From: Paraburkholderia mimosarum LMG 23256 = NBRC 106338
GTDB taxonomy: Bacteria; Pseudomonadota; Gammaproteobacteria; Burkholderiales; Burkholderiaceae
Direction of reading: 5' to 3'
DNA length: 64,000 nucleotides
Assembly (NCBI RefSeq): GCF_000739815.1
Contig: NZ_BBJJ01000021.1
Coordinates: 62,001 to 126,000, forward strand
This document shows positions 8,187 through 17,430 of the stretch, in pieces. Numbering within the stretch: position 1 is the stretch's first letter; each line of letters starts with the position of its first letter. The position numbers and the translations under genes were made by a program. The notes beneath the pieces were generated by a model, which was not told the DNA's origin, made no database searches, and saw nothing but the letters and a program-made list of their open reading frames with translations.

Positions 8187-8824
8187 AAACCGACGATCTG
8201 ATCAACCTCCTGGCCACTGGCGTGATGCGCGTGGATCGCAAGGCCGCGCTGCGCCGCTTCGCACGCGCGCTGCCGCTCGGGTTCGCGGGCTCGGTCGTGC
8301 TGATGAGCGTGGTGTTCGGCGTGCGGCACGATCTCTGGAGCGTCGCGCACACGCCGATCTTCTGGGCCAAGCTTGCGCTCCCGTTCGGCGTGGCGCTGGC
8401 TGCCGCGCTCGCCGTCAGCCGCCTCGGGCGGCCTGGCCTGCGGGGCGGTTACGCGTGGGCGCTGGTGGCGCTGCCGTTCGTCGCCGTGCTGGCGGCCGCC
8501 TGGCTCGTGCTCGGCGACGCGCAGCCCGCGCAACGCGTGCCGCTCGTGCTCGGCCTCACCTGGCGCACGTGCCCGTTCAATATCGTGTTGCTTTCGGTGC
8601 CTACGTTCGCGGCCGTATTCTGGGCCGTGCGCGGTCTTGCGCCGACGAATCTGCGCGCGGCAGGCGCCGCGTCGGGGCTCTTTGCGAGTGCGCTCGCGAC
8701 CATCGCATACTGCCTCCATTGTCCCGAGATGAGCCCGGCGTTCTGGAGCGTCTGGTATGCGATCGGCATGTTGCTGCCCGCCGGCGCAGGCGCATGGCTG
8801 GGGCCACGGCTGCTGCGCTGGTAG
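8183..8824 (+). CDS. NrsF-type membrane anti-sigma factor (DUF1109)
   Basis: A 213-residue protein with about six transmembrane helices and a short cytoplasmic N-terminus. The family hallmark is two Cys-Pro motifs facing the periplasm: RTCPFN about residues 130-135, and HCPEMSP near the C-terminus. In Caulobacter NrsF such cysteines are needed to release the sigma factor on heavy-metal or oxidative challenge (family knowledge). The start codon overlaps the sigma stop codon, which implies coupled translation and a balanced ratio of the pair. Confidence 0.85.
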   Translation: MKTDDLINLLATGVMRVDRKAALRRFARALPLGFAGSVVLMSVVFGVRHDLWSVAHTPIFWAKLALPFGVALAAALAVSRLGRPGLRGGYAWALVALPFVAVLAAAWLVLGDAQPAQRVPLVLGLTWRTCPFNIVLLSVPTFAAVFWAVRGLAPTNLRAAGAASGLFASALATIAYCLHCPEMSPAFWSVWYAIGMLLPAGAGAWLGPRLLRW

Positions 8825-8857
8825 CGAGGCGGCGTTGGCCCCGCGCGTGTTGCCGGC

Positions 8858-10156
8858 TCAGGGCCGCCACGCCTCGCCGTCCGGGAAAACGTGTCGCTCC
8901 AGCGAATCCGGCTTCATTTCGATGCTGTAACCCGGCTTCTGAGGCGGCATGTACCGGCCATTGCGGATCACGACAGGATCCAAGAAATGCTCGTGCAGAT
9001 GATCGACATATTCGAGCACGCGATTCTCCAGCGAAGCCGACACGCAGAGATAATCGAACAGCGAAATATGCTGCACGTACTCGCACAGGCCGACGCCGCC
9101 CGCATGCGGACAAACGGGCACGCCGAACTTCGCCGCCATCAGCAGCACGACGATCACTTCGTTCAGCCCTCCTAAGCGGCAGGCGTCCACCTGGCAGAAG
9201 TCGATGGCCTGCGCCTGCAGGAGCTGCTTGAACATCACGCGGTTATGGCAGTGCTCGCCGGTCGCAACACCAATCGATCCCAAACGACGGCGAATCTGGG
9301 CATGGCCGAGGATATCGTCGGGACTCGTCGGCTCCTCGATCCACCACGGATCGAATTCCGCGAGGCGCCGCATGTTGGCCACCGCTTCGTCCACGTCCCA
9401 TACCTGGTTGGCGTCCATCATCAGCTTGAGGTTCTCGCCGATCTCCTCGCGCAAGATTCGCGCGCGCCGCACGTCTTCCTCGAGATCGGCGCCGACTTTC
9501 TGCTTGAAGTGCGTCCAGCCCAGCGCGACACCTTCGCGCGCGAGACGGCGGATCTTGTCGTCGTCGTAACCGAGCCAGCCAGCCGAGGTCGTATAGGCGG
9601 GGTAGCCTTGCGCGAGCATTTCCTTTTCGCGTGCGCCCTTGGTCTTCGCGTGGCGATGGAGCAGGGCCAGCGCTTCGTAGGGCGTGATCGCATCGGTCAC
9701 GTAGCGAAAGTCGAGGCAACGCACGAGTTCTTCGGGGCTCATGTCGGCGAGCAGCTTCCACACCGGTTTGCCGACCGACTTCGCCCACAGGTCCCAAACC
9801 GCATTGACGACCGCCGCCGTGGCCAGATGAATCGCGCCTTTGTCCGGGCCGATCCAGCGCAACTGGCTATCGGACGTGAACGCGCGCCAGAATGCGCCCA
9901 TATTCGCGGCGATGTCTTCGAGGCGCTTGCCCACCACGAGCGGTGCCAGCGCGTTGACCGCCGTCACGCAGATTTCATTGCCGCGCCCGATGGTGAACGT
10001 AAGGCCGTGACCCGCGAGTGCGTCCGGAGAATCGGTTTCGAGCGTGACGTAGGTGGCGGAGTAATCCGGCGCGGCGTTCATTGCGTCGGAGCCGTCGAGC
10101 GAGCGCGAGGTGGGAAAGCGAATATCCCGTACGGACAGCCTGGTGATGGTGGTCAT
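8858..10156 (-). CDS. L-fuconate dehydratase (enolase superfamily)
   Basis: A 432-residue member of the mandelate-racemase/fuconate-dehydratase group. Catalytic features: the K-x-K motif in HFKQKVGAD, metal ligands in MMDANQVWD, WWIEEPTSP and TGEHCHN, and PHAGGVG near the C-terminus. It should dehydrate L-fuconate to 2-keto-3-deoxy-L-fuconate in the non-phosphorylative L-fucose route. Start MTTITRL at 10156 is preferred over the longer frame. It is divergent from a GntR regulator and next to a sugar ABC importer, which supports sugar-acid catabolism. The remaining fucose-pathway enzymes (mutarotase, dehydrogenase, aldolase) are not in the window. Confidence 0.88.
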   Translation of the reverse strand: MTTITRLSVRDIRFPTSRSLDGSDAMNAAPDYSATYVTLETDSPDALAGHGLTFTIGRGNEICVTAVNALAPLVVGKRLEDIAANMGAFWRAFTSDSQLRWIGPDKGAIHLATAAVVNAVWDLWAKSVGKPVWKLLADMSPEELVRCLDFRYVTDAITPYEALALLHRHAKTKGAREKEMLAQGYPAYTTSAGWLGYDDDKIRRLAREGVALGWTHFKQKVGADLEEDVRRARILREEIGENLKLMMDANQVWDVDEAVANMRRLAEFDPWWIEEPTSPDDILGHAQIRRRLGSIGVATGEHCHNRVMFKQLLQAQAIDFCQVDACRLGGLNEVIVVLLMAAKFGVPVCPHAGGVGLCEYVQHISLFDYLCVSASLENRVLEYVDHLHEHFLDPVVIRNGRYMPPQKPGYSIEMKPDSLERHVFPDGEAWRP

Positions 10157-10248
10157 CTGAACTCCCAATGAAGGACGCGTGCGTGAATTGCAAGGTACGC
10201 CAGTGAAACGGGAGAGCGGGGTAAGGGAAAACGAGGCGTCTTCCCGCG

Positions 10249-10281
10249 TTGACAATGCGATGTGTGCTACCTAGCATGCTA
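10249..10281 (+). promoter_or_regulatory. Sigma70 promoter with overlapping palindromic operator for the GntR gene
   Basis: TTGACA at 10249-10254, 17-base spacer, TAGCAT at 10272-10277. The -10 box is inside the perfect palindrome TAGCATGCTA (10272-10281), which is followed directly by a further GCATG. This is the expected place for an autorepressing GntR regulator to bind. It also argues that the GntR start codon lies downstream of 10281. Confidence 0.6.
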
Positions 10282-10308
10282 GCATGTCTTCTCGAAATCA
10301 AGCGTGCC

Positions 10309-11037
10309 GTGAGCTCTTCTCCCGATGTAGCAAGTGCCGCGAGCGATCCTTATGTCGCACTGCAAAAGATCAAGGACGGCGCGCGCGGCAGCCTGACCGA
10401 CGCCGTTGAACAGGCGCTCAGAGAAGCGATCGTGACGCTTGCGCTGGAACCGGGAATGATGATCGACAAGATGGCGGTCTGCGAACGGATGGGCGTGTCG
10501 CGTTTTCCCGTTTCGGCCGCGTTGGCGAAGCTCGCCCATGCCGGTCTTGTCGAGGTATTGCCGCAACGCGGCACGCGCGTCAAACCCATCGCGCTCGACG
10601 ATATCCGCCAGCATCTGTTCATCCGCAGCGCGCTCGAAGTCGAAACGGTGCGCGGCGTGGCGCGCATGCACGACCGGGCCACGATCGACGCACTCGCCGC
10701 GAATCTGGACAAGCAGCGCAGGGTCGCCGGCAACGGTCAACGGCTCTTGTTTCATGAGCTCGATCTCGCGTTTCACGAAATCCTGCTCGACGCGGTGAAA
10801 CTGCCGCGCGTGAAAGAAATCGTCGCCGTATCGCGCAATGCGCTGGACCGCGCAAGGCAATTGCTGGCGAGTCCCGAGCGGCTCATGCATACGCTCGACG
10901 AGCACGAACGTATTTTCGAGGCCATTCGCGCCGGCAAGGCCGACGCGGCGGCAAAGGCGATGCACGAGCATCTCGACCAGGTGATCGCGGAATTGCACCG
11001 ATCGGCAAAGGACCGGCCCGATCTTTTCGCGCCTTGA
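10309..11037 (+). CDS. GntR/FCD-family regulator of the L-fuconate cluster
   Basis: About 242 residues. The winged helix includes MGVSRFPVSAALAKLAHAGLVEVLPQRGTRV. The FCD domain has the D-x3-H metal pair in LDLAFHEILL and later His residues (DEHERIF, HEHLDQV). I place the start at GTG 10309 because an apparent promoter occupies 10249-10277; an ATG at 10276 is the alternative. It is divergent from L-fuconate dehydratase and upstream of the ABC importer, so it probably represses both until a fucose-pathway intermediate binds. Confidence 0.82.
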   Translation: MSSSPDVASAASDPYVALQKIKDGARGSLTDAVEQALREAIVTLALEPGMMIDKMAVCERMGVSRFPVSAALAKLAHAGLVEVLPQRGTRVKPIALDDIRQHLFIRSALEVETVRGVARMHDRATIDALAANLDKQRRVAGNGQRLLFHELDLAFHEILLDAVKLPRVKEIVAVSRNALDRARQLLASPERLMHTLDEHERIFEAIRAGKADAAAKAMHEHLDQVIAELHRSAKDRPDLFAP

Positions 11038-11174
11038 ACCTGCGTTTTCGAATGAAGGCTTTTCAATTGCGTTTCACCTGTATGTCAACCGCTTCGTGCT
11101 GCGTCGCCAAGTCGCCGCACGTGGAATAAAAGGGCCCCGGCAATGTGTCTGGCTTCTCTTCACGGATTTGCGCC

Positions 11175-12686
11175 ATGACGCCGCTCATTTCCGTCAACAA
11201 ACTCAGCAAGCGCTTTCCCGGCGTGAGGGCGCTTCATGAAGTGCAATTCGAACTCATGGCGGGCGAGGTGCACGCGTTGATGGGAGAAAACGGCGCGGGC
11301 AAATCCACCTTGATGAAGATTCTCGCCGGCGTCTATACGCGCGATTCCGGCGACATTCTCTACGACGGCCAAAGCGTCGCGTTCGCGAGTCCGCGCGAGG
11401 CCCAGGCCGCGGGCGTGGGCATCATTCATCAGGAACTCCAGCTGATGAATCATCTGAGCGTCGCGCAGAACATCTTCATCGGCCGCGAACCGCGCGGTCG
11501 TCTGGGCCTCTTTCTAGACGAAGACAAGCTCAACGCGCAGGCGCGCGAGATCCTCGGCCGCATGCACGTCCCGCTCGATCCGCGCACCCTGGTCGGCTCG
11601 CTCACGGTCGCCAGCCAGCAGATGGTCGAGATCGCGAAGGCGCTTTCGTTCGATTCGCGCGTGCTCATCATGGACGAGCCGACCTCGGCGCTCAACGACG
11701 CCGAAATCGCCGAGCTTTTCCGCATCATTCGCCAGTTGAAAGCGCGTGGCGTCGGGATCATTTACATCTCGCACAAGATGGACGAGCTCAAGCAGATCTC
11801 CGATCGCGTCACCGTGCTGCGCGACGGCGAATACGTGGCAACGGTCTCGACCGCCGATACGAGCGTGCAGGCCATCATCGGCATGATGGTCGGCAGGACG
11901 CTCGCCGACGTCGCGCCTTATGAAGGGCCGCGCAGCGAAGGCGAAGTGGCGCTCGAAGTGAAGCATCTCAATGCGGGCCCGCTCGTGCGGGACGTGAGCT
12001 TCACGTTGCGCAAAGGCGAGATATTGGGCTTTGCGGGACTGATGGGCGCCGGGCGCACGGAGGTCGCGCGCGCCGTGTTCGGCGCGGACCCGATCGAATC
12101 CGGAGAAGTCTTCGTGAAAGGCGTGAAGGCGCCGATCAAAAAGCCGAGCGACGCGGTCGCGCACAGCATCGGTTACCTCTCCGAAGACCGCAAGCGCTTT
12201 GGTCTCGCGACGGGCATGGACGTCGAGTCGAACATCGTGATGTCCAATCTCGGCAAATTCCTGTCGATGAATCTGTTCCTGCGCCGCTCGCATATACGCT
12301 GGACGGCGTCGCATTTCATCAATCTGCTCGCCATCCGCACCCCTTCGGCTACGCAGCAGGTGCGCCTGCTCTCGGGTGGCAACCAGCAGAAGATCGTCAT
12401 AGCGAAGTGGCTGGAGCGCGACTGTGACGTGCTGTTCTTCGACGAGCCGACGCGCGGCATCGATGTCGGCGCCAAGAGCGAGATCTACAAGCTGTTGCGC
12501 GCGCTTGCCGAGCAGGGCAAGGCGATCGTGATGATCTCGTCGGAACTTCCGGAAATCCTGCGCATGAGCGACCGGATCGTAGTGATGTGCGAAGGCCGTA
12601 TCACTGGCGAACTTTCCGCCAGCGAGGCGACCCAGGAGCGCATCATGCATCTCGCGACGCAGCGCGAAACCTTGCAAGCGGCATGA
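11175..12686 (+). CDS. Sugar ABC importer ATP-binding protein (RbsA/XylG type)
   Basis: A 503-residue tandem ATPase. The first domain has Walker A GENGAGKST about residues 36-44, a Q-loop HQELQLMN and Walker B VLIMDEPTSAL. The second domain has the degenerate A-loop GLMGAGRTE typical of this family, signature LSGGNQQK and Walker B VLFFDEPTRGID. This two-domain layout is diagnostic of CUT2 sugar importers. I chose ATG 11175 (MTPLISVNK); a GTG 30 bases upstream has no better support. First gene of a three-gene importer operon downstream of the GntR regulator; the sugar is probably L-fucose or a related deoxysugar, by context. Confidence 0.92.
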   Translation: MTPLISVNKLSKRFPGVRALHEVQFELMAGEVHALMGENGAGKSTLMKILAGVYTRDSGDILYDGQSVAFASPREAQAAGVGIIHQELQLMNHLSVAQNIFIGREPRGRLGLFLDEDKLNAQAREILGRMHVPLDPRTLVGSLTVASQQMVEIAKALSFDSRVLIMDEPTSALNDAEIAELFRIIRQLKARGVGIIYISHKMDELKQISDRVTVLRDGEYVATVSTADTSVQAIIGMMVGRTLADVAPYEGPRSEGEVALEVKHLNAGPLVRDVSFTLRKGEILGFAGLMGAGRTEVARAVFGADPIESGEVFVKGVKAPIKKPSDAVAHSIGYLSEDRKRFGLATGMDVESNIVMSNLGKFLSMNLFLRRSHIRWTASHFINLLAIRTPSATQQVRLLSGGNQQKIVIAKWLERDCDVLFFDEPTRGIDVGAKSEIYKLLRALAEQGKAIVMISSELPEILRMSDRIVVMCEGRITGELSASEATQERIMHLATQRETLQAA

Positions 12687-12703
12687 GCCCGAGGTCGAAC
12701 CCT

Positions 12704-13732
12704 ATGACAACGCAACCGGATATGGCGGCACCGGCGGAACAGAAGCGGTCCACCGGCATCAAGGCGCGGTTTTTCTCGCCGACCACGCTGCAAAAGCTGC
12801 TCGCCTTCGCGAGCCTGATTCTCCTGCTGATCTTTTTCAGCTTCGCGTCGCCCGCCTTCATGCAGATGGACAATATCCTCGGCATCCTGCAGGCGACGGC
12901 CGTGAATGGCGTGCTGGCCATCGCGAGCACCTTCGTCATCATCACCGGGGGCATCGATTTGTCGGTCGGTACGTTGATGACTTTCACGGCCGTGATTTGC
13001 GGCGTGTTTCTCACCTACTGGCATCTGCCGATGTGGATGGGCGTGCTCGCCGCAATCGGAACCGGCGCGGTGTGCGGGACCATTTCGGGAACATTGACCG
13101 CGAAAATGAAAATCCCGCCCTTCATCGCGACGCTAGGCATGATGCTGCTGCTAAAGGGGCTTTCGCTCGTCGTCTCGGCCGACAAGCCGATCTATTTCAC
13201 TGAAACCGAAAACTTCTACATGATTTCGCAGGATTCGCTGATCGGCTATTTCCTGCCCAGCGTGCCCGTGCCCAACGCAGTGCTGATCCTGTTCGTGCTC
13301 GCCGTGCTCAGTTCGATCACGCTAAATCGCACGGCACTCGGCCGCTATACGTTCGCACTCGGCAGCAATGAAGAGGCCGTGCGTCTTTCCGGCGTGAATG
13401 TGGATCGCTGGAAGATCGCGATCTATGGCCTTGGCGGTGCGATCTGCGGTATTGCAGGACTCCTGATCGCTTCGCGCCTGAACTCGGCGCAGCCGGCGCT
13501 CGGGCAGGGCTACGAACTGGAAGCCATTGCGGCCGTCGTCATAGGCGGCACGTCGTTGAGCGGCGGCTCGGGTACGATCGTCGGCACGATCATCGGCGCG
13601 TTCATCATGAGCGTGCTGACCAACGGCCTGCGCATCATGTCGGTCGCGCAGGAGTGGCAGATCGTGGTGACCGGCCTCATCATCATTCTGGCTGTCTACG
13701 CGGACATCCTGCGGCGCAGGCGCAGTCGATAG
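12704..13732 (+). CDS. Sugar ABC importer permease (CUT2 type)
   Basis: A 342-residue integral membrane protein with 8-10 predicted helices. Family segments include IITGGIDLSVGTLM and GRYTFALGSNEEAVRLSGVNV (the loop that contacts the ATPase), then GTSLSGGSGTIVGTIIGAF. Start ATG 12704 has GAGG upstream; an in-frame ATG at 12683 overlapping the ATPase stop (ATGA) is an alternative that would add 7 residues. It forms the transmembrane homodimer of the importer. Confidence 0.92.
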   Translation: MTTQPDMAAPAEQKRSTGIKARFFSPTTLQKLLAFASLILLLIFFSFASPAFMQMDNILGILQATAVNGVLAIASTFVIITGGIDLSVGTLMTFTAVICGVFLTYWHLPMWMGVLAAIGTGAVCGTISGTLTAKMKIPPFIATLGMMLLLKGLSLVVSADKPIYFTETENFYMISQDSLIGYFLPSVPVPNAVLILFVLAVLSSITLNRTALGRYTFALGSNEEAVRLSGVNVDRWKIAIYGLGGAICGIAGLLIASRLNSAQPALGQGYELEAIAAVVIGGTSLSGGSGTIVGTIIGAFIMSVLTNGLRIMSVAQEWQIVVTGLIIILAVYADILRRRRSR

Positions 13733-13827
13733 GGAAAGCAAAAGAAGAAGCAAGCAAAGAACGGGGAGCAAGAACAGGCTCCCTCAATGGCTGGAGGTCA
13801 ATGGCCCACCTTAGGAGGAGAGACGTC

Positions 13828-14769
13828 ATGTTGAAAAGAAGACTCATCAGTGCCGTGATCGGGATCGGCGCGCTCGTGGGCGCGACCAGTTCGACATATG
13901 CTGAGGAACCCTACATTCCGATCATCTCGAAGGGCTTTCAGCATCAGTTCTGGCAAGCCGTGAAATCCGGTGCGGAACAGTCGGCGAAGGCGAACAACGT
14001 CAGGATCACGTTCGAAGGCCCGGAAACGGAGGCCATGGTCGACAAGCAGATCGACATGCTATCGGCTGCACTCGCGAAGAAGCCGCAGGCGATCGGGCTT
14101 GCCGCGCTCGACAGCAAGGCCGCCATTCCGCTGCTCAAGCGCGCGCAGGCCAGCAAGATACCCGTGATCGCGTTCGACTCGGGCGTCGACAGCGATATTC
14201 CGCTGACCACGTGCACCACGGATAACCTCGCCGCCGCTGCGCTCGCCGCAGACAAGATGGCCGAGCTGATCGGCAATTCGGGCGAAGTCGGCGTGATCGT
14301 GCACGACCAGACGAGCCGCACGGGCATCGACCGCCGCGACGGCTTTGTTAACCAGATCAAAACGAAGCATCCTGGCATCAAGATCGTTTCGGTGCAGTAC
14401 GGCGCGGGCGACCACCTGAAGTCGGCGGAAATCGCCAAGGCCATGATTCAGGCGAACCCGAACCTCAAGGGCATTTTCGGCGCCAATGAAGGCTCGGCGG
14501 AAGGCGCGGCGATCGGCATCAAGGAGTCGGGCAAGAAGCTCGTGTTGATTGGCTACGACTCGGGCAAGGACCAGAAGGAGGCCATCATGTCCGGCCTGAT
14601 GGCGGGCGCGATCACGCAGAATCCGGTGGGCATCGGCAAGTGTGTCGTCGATTCCGCGGCGAAGGCGCTGAAGGGCGAAAAGCTGCCGAAGAAGATCGAC
14701 ACGGGCTTTTTCTGGTACGACAAAACCAATATGAACGACCCGAAGATCGCTGCCGTGCTTTACGACTGA
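13828..14769 (+). CDS. Sugar ABC importer periplasmic binding protein
   Basis: A 313-residue type I periplasmic binding protein. Residues 1-25 are a signal peptide (MLKRRLISAVIGIGALVGA..., cleavage near YAEEP). The mature domain carries ISKGFQHQFWQAVKSGA, IPVIAFDSGVDSD and LIGYDSGKDQKEAIMSG, typical of the RbsB/YtfQ-like fold. A strong TTAGGAGGAG lies 7 bases before ATG 13828. The gene follows the permease by 95 bases and is followed by an intrinsic terminator at 14799. Ligand is inferred from the fuconate dehydratase neighbourhood. Confidence 0.9.
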   Translation: MLKRRLISAVIGIGALVGATSSTYAEEPYIPIISKGFQHQFWQAVKSGAEQSAKANNVRITFEGPETEAMVDKQIDMLSAALAKKPQAIGLAALDSKAAIPLLKRAQASKIPVIAFDSGVDSDIPLTTCTTDNLAAAALAADKMAELIGNSGEVGVIVHDQTSRTGIDRRDGFVNQIKTKHPGIKIVSVQYGAGDHLKSAEIAKAMIQANPNLKGIFGANEGSAEGAAIGIKESGKKLVLIGYDSGKDQKEAIMSGLMAGAITQNPVGIGKCVVDSAAKALKGEKLPKKIDTGFFWYDKTNMNDPKIAAVLYD

Positions 14770-14798
14770 TTCTGGTCGAACAGTTTTATGCAGGACGA

Positions 14799-14827
14799 GA
14801 GGAAGAGCCGAGGCTCTTCCTCTTTTT
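14799..14827 (+). terminator. Intrinsic terminator of the ABC importer operon
   Basis: Inverted repeat GAGGAAGAGC / GCTCTTCCTC (14799-14808 and 14813-14822) around a CGAG tetraloop, followed by TTTTT at 14823-14827, 30 bases after the binding-protein stop. Confidence 0.9.
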
Positions 14828-15331
14828 GTTCCAATGGCGGGCGCCAGAACTTCTGGAGTGCCGGCTGCGCTTTCGACGCGAATCATGCGCTGGACGGTCG
14901 CGCTGGGGACGCGATGCGTTGTCTGGCGATCAGTGTCGCGTGGCGGCGGAACGCAAAGCTGCGTTCGACAGAGACCGGACCATTGCGCAGCGCGACCCGC
15001 AACGCCGACAAGTCTCCCACTCGAGGGCAAGAAGCGCTTCAAAGCATCGTTGCGGCTGAGGACCGCCTGCAGCGTCCGACTGCCTCGGAGATATCGCGGA
15101 GTAACTGCGACACCATTGAGGAAAATTAAGACTTATCTGATTCTCATTGAATTCGCTCTTCTGCGGTCTCTTTACATTCGAAGCGACCTGCAACGTGACG
15201 TGCAATTGTGCTCTTTGCTCTCCGATGGGCGTTCAACAGGGAACACAAAAAGGCAATCGAATAGCTATCTAGATATTACAAATTGCCAACACAATTGTTA
15301 TTTTGTTGATACTCTGAAAGTAGAGGCTGAT
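14828..15331. other. Intergenic region with an AT-rich leader
   Basis: About 500 bases with no convincing gene. The first 300 bases are GC-rich. From about 15115 to 15331 the composition turns clearly AT-rich, with runs such as TTACAAATTGCC and TTGTTATTTTGTTGA, unlike all neighbours. The plus frame open from 14834 runs through it but uses untypical codons there, so I treat this as the control region of the next gene. Confidence 0.5.
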
Positions 15332-16228
15332 GTGAGGTCATCGTTTCCGATTAATCATTTTCTGATTCCGGCTGCTGACGGCCACAACCTGGCGCTCTGG
15401 AGGGTATCGGAAAACGTCGGGCCGGCTGTCATCCTGACCCATGGCACATTCTCGAATCAACGCTCGTGCCGCGGCCTTGCCGAACACCTCGCGACTCGCG
15501 GGTTCTCCCCGTGGATCCTGGAATGGCGCGGGCACGGTGCCAGCGAGCGACCCAGGAATCATGCCTTTACACTGGAGGACGTAGCGCGGTTCGATCTGCC
15601 TGCGGCGTTTGAAGCGGTACAGCACGCCGCAGGGCAGGAAAGGGTGTTTCTGATCGGACATAGTGGTGGTGGATTGGCGGCCTGCATGTGGATCGCGAAA
15701 AACCCTGCCGAAGCCAGGCAGCGTCTGCGTGGGCTTGTTCTGATGGCTGCGCAGGCAACGCATGCCGCTCCGGGATTCAGACAACGCATACTGCTGCAGT
15801 TGATCAATGGCTATCTCTCCGGACGCAAGACTGCGCCAGGTCACCGTATCGGTATCGGCCCCGAAGCGGAAAGTGCCAGACTCATGCAACAGTGGTGCAC
15901 GTGGAACCTGTTACGCGAATTTCGTGGTAGAGACGGATTCGACTTCATCGAAGCGCTAGGTCATGTCGATCTACCCGTCCTCGCACTGGCGGGAGCCGGC
16001 GACTGGTTTATTGCTCCCCCCGAAGGCTGTGAAGCGCTGGCCTCCGCTTTTGGCAGCAGGGATACGACGTTCTACCGTTGCGGCAAATCAGATGGCTTCA
16101 GCGAAGACTACTCGCACGCGCGCCTGATCATTTCACAACCCGCAAGCCGTGAAATCTGGCCTTTGGTCGAAAAGTGGCTGTCAGAGAGCGGTAGAAATCT
16201 CAAGGCCTGCAGCAAGTGCTTTAGTTGA
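15332..16228 (+). CDS. Alpha/beta-fold hydrolase, substrate unknown
   Basis: A 298-residue protein. Oxyanion-hole segment THGTFSNQ, nucleophile elbow GHSGGG (Ser as predicted nucleophile), and LALAGAGDWFIAPPEGC likely carrying the acid Asp; the catalytic His may be in the DYSHARLI segment. No signal peptide, so cytoplasmic. The start is GTG 15332, with GAGG 5 bases upstream in an AT-rich leader; the frame is open much further upstream but that part looks non-coding. It stands alone, with no operon partner. Esterase, lactonase or thioesterase activity cannot be distinguished from sequence. Confidence 0.75.
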   Translation: MRSSFPINHFLIPAADGHNLALWRVSENVGPAVILTHGTFSNQRSCRGLAEHLATRGFSPWILEWRGHGASERPRNHAFTLEDVARFDLPAAFEAVQHAAGQERVFLIGHSGGGLAACMWIAKNPAEARQRLRGLVLMAAQATHAAPGFRQRILLQLINGYLSGRKTAPGHRIGIGPEAESARLMQQWCTWNLLREFRGRDGFDFIEALGHVDLPVLALAGAGDWFIAPPEGCEALASAFGSRDTTFYRCGKSDGFSEDYSHARLIISQPASREIWPLVEKWLSESGRNLKACSKCFS

Positions 16229-16536
16229 CTAGTTGGGTCTGCAAAGCTCGACCCTCGGCTGGGATACCCCGAGGAAGCAATGGCCAAGGAGCTGGAAATC
16301 AATGGATTTGCCAATCGTTGCACTTGACTCTTGAAACCACACTGGCGCACGAACCGGGACGCGCGATGCTGTCGGGAGGAACAGGCGGGTCGTTGGCACT
16401 GAATCCGGATCGGGCTGAGTCAGATGGGTTGGCGAGCGAAGGGGTAGCGCGGCCTCCGAACCTATCGTCGCCGTTCAGTTGGGCCTGGCGGGTGGCACGT
16501 AGACCAGTCCAACCCCGCGTCAGCGTACCACCAGGA
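16229..16536. other. Intergenic, nothing recognised
   Basis: Convergent gap between the hydrolase (+) and the transglutaminase operon (-). I found no hairpin with a T tract and no gene that I can support. Confidence 0.5.
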
Positions 16537-17430
16537 TCAGTCCGCCTCCACCCGCACCGCCACTTCCATACGATGCGCGCCGCCGCCGAGAATGACGCCG
16601 CGAATCAGCGAAACATCGCTGTAATCGCGCCCGATGGCGAGCGTGACGTGGCCCTGATCGGCGAGCACGTCGTTGGTCGGATCGAGATCGAACCAGCCTG
16701 CCGAAGACGCCGCCGGCACATACAGCGACACCCACGCATGCGAAGCGTCCGCGCCGATCATCGGCGAAGCGCCCGCGGGGGGATCGTTGCGCAGATAGCC
16801 GCTCACATAACGCGCGGCGAGCCCGATCGAGCGCAGGCAGCCGATCATTACCTGGGCGAAGTCCTGGCACACGCCGTGACGCAATTCGAATGCGCGCGCG
16901 GCGGGGGTGTCGAATGCCGTCGCCGATGGGCGGTACGCGAAATCGGCGTGAATGCGATGCATCAGGTCGATCGCGCCGGCCAGAACGGGCGTGCCCGGCG
17001 CGAAGCTCTCCAGCGCATAGGCACGCAATTCGGGCAACAAGTCGATATTCGGCGAGGCGAAGCAGAATTCGGACTCCGGATGAAAGGCGCCGCCCGCCGT
17101 ATAACGCAGCAGCCGCGCGACGTCTTCCCAGGCCGGCGTGTCGTCTGCATCGAGCGAAGCGTAGCGCGGCGAGAGCAGCACGCTCGTCACGCTCGTCATC
17201 TGCAGATAGTCGTGGGGCGCGTCGAACGAGAAGTAGAGCACCTCGTTGCCGAATGCATCGTGGCGGCTCGTCTGATACGACGGCGACGGCTCGATGGACT
17301 CGCGATGCGCGAGCACGCGCTGCCATGGAAGATCGAGCGGGCGGATCGTCGCGAGATGCTGCGCGGTCTCGACGAGCGTCGAATAGCGGTAAGTGGTGCG
17401 GTGCGTGACCGCGAGGCGCGTGCCGCTCAT
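16537..17430 (-). CDS. Transglutaminase-like cysteine protease-fold protein
   Basis: A 297-residue protein: bacterial transglutaminase-like N-terminal domain (starting TRLAVTHRTTYRY), then a transglutaminase core. The catalytic triad is visible: Cys in RHGVCQDFAQ, His in ASHAWVSLY, Asp in WFDLDPTND. Its ATG overlaps the stop of the preceding ATP-grasp/alpha-E gene by 4 bases, so the two are translated together. Such proteins accompany circularly permuted ATP-grasp proteins in a conserved bacterial cluster and are predicted to cleave or transfer peptide amide bonds; the true substrate is unknown. Confidence 0.88.
   Translation of the reverse strand: MSGTRLAVTHRTTYRYSTLVETAQHLATIRPLDLPWQRVLAHRESIEPSPSYQTSRHDAFGNEVLYFSFDAPHDYLQMTSVTSVLLSPRYASLDADDTPAWEDVARLLRYTAGGAFHPESEFCFASPNIDLLPELRAYALESFAPGTPVLAGAIDLMHRIHADFAYRPSATAFDTPAARAFELRHGVCQDFAQVMIGCLRSIGLAARYVSGYLRNDPPAGASPMIGADASHAWVSLYVPAASSAGWFDLDPTNDVLADQGHVTLAIGRDYSDVSLIRGVILGGGAHRMEVAVRVEAD

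Noticed and set aside
11514..12677. 387-codon minus-strand frame inside the ABC ATPase gene
   Set aside because: Shadow of a gene with complete Walker and signature motifs.
14834..15331. Upstream extension of the alpha/beta hydrolase frame
   Set aside because: Translation of this part does not look coding and crosses an AT-rich leader; a GTG with a proper ribosome site at 15332 gives normal length.
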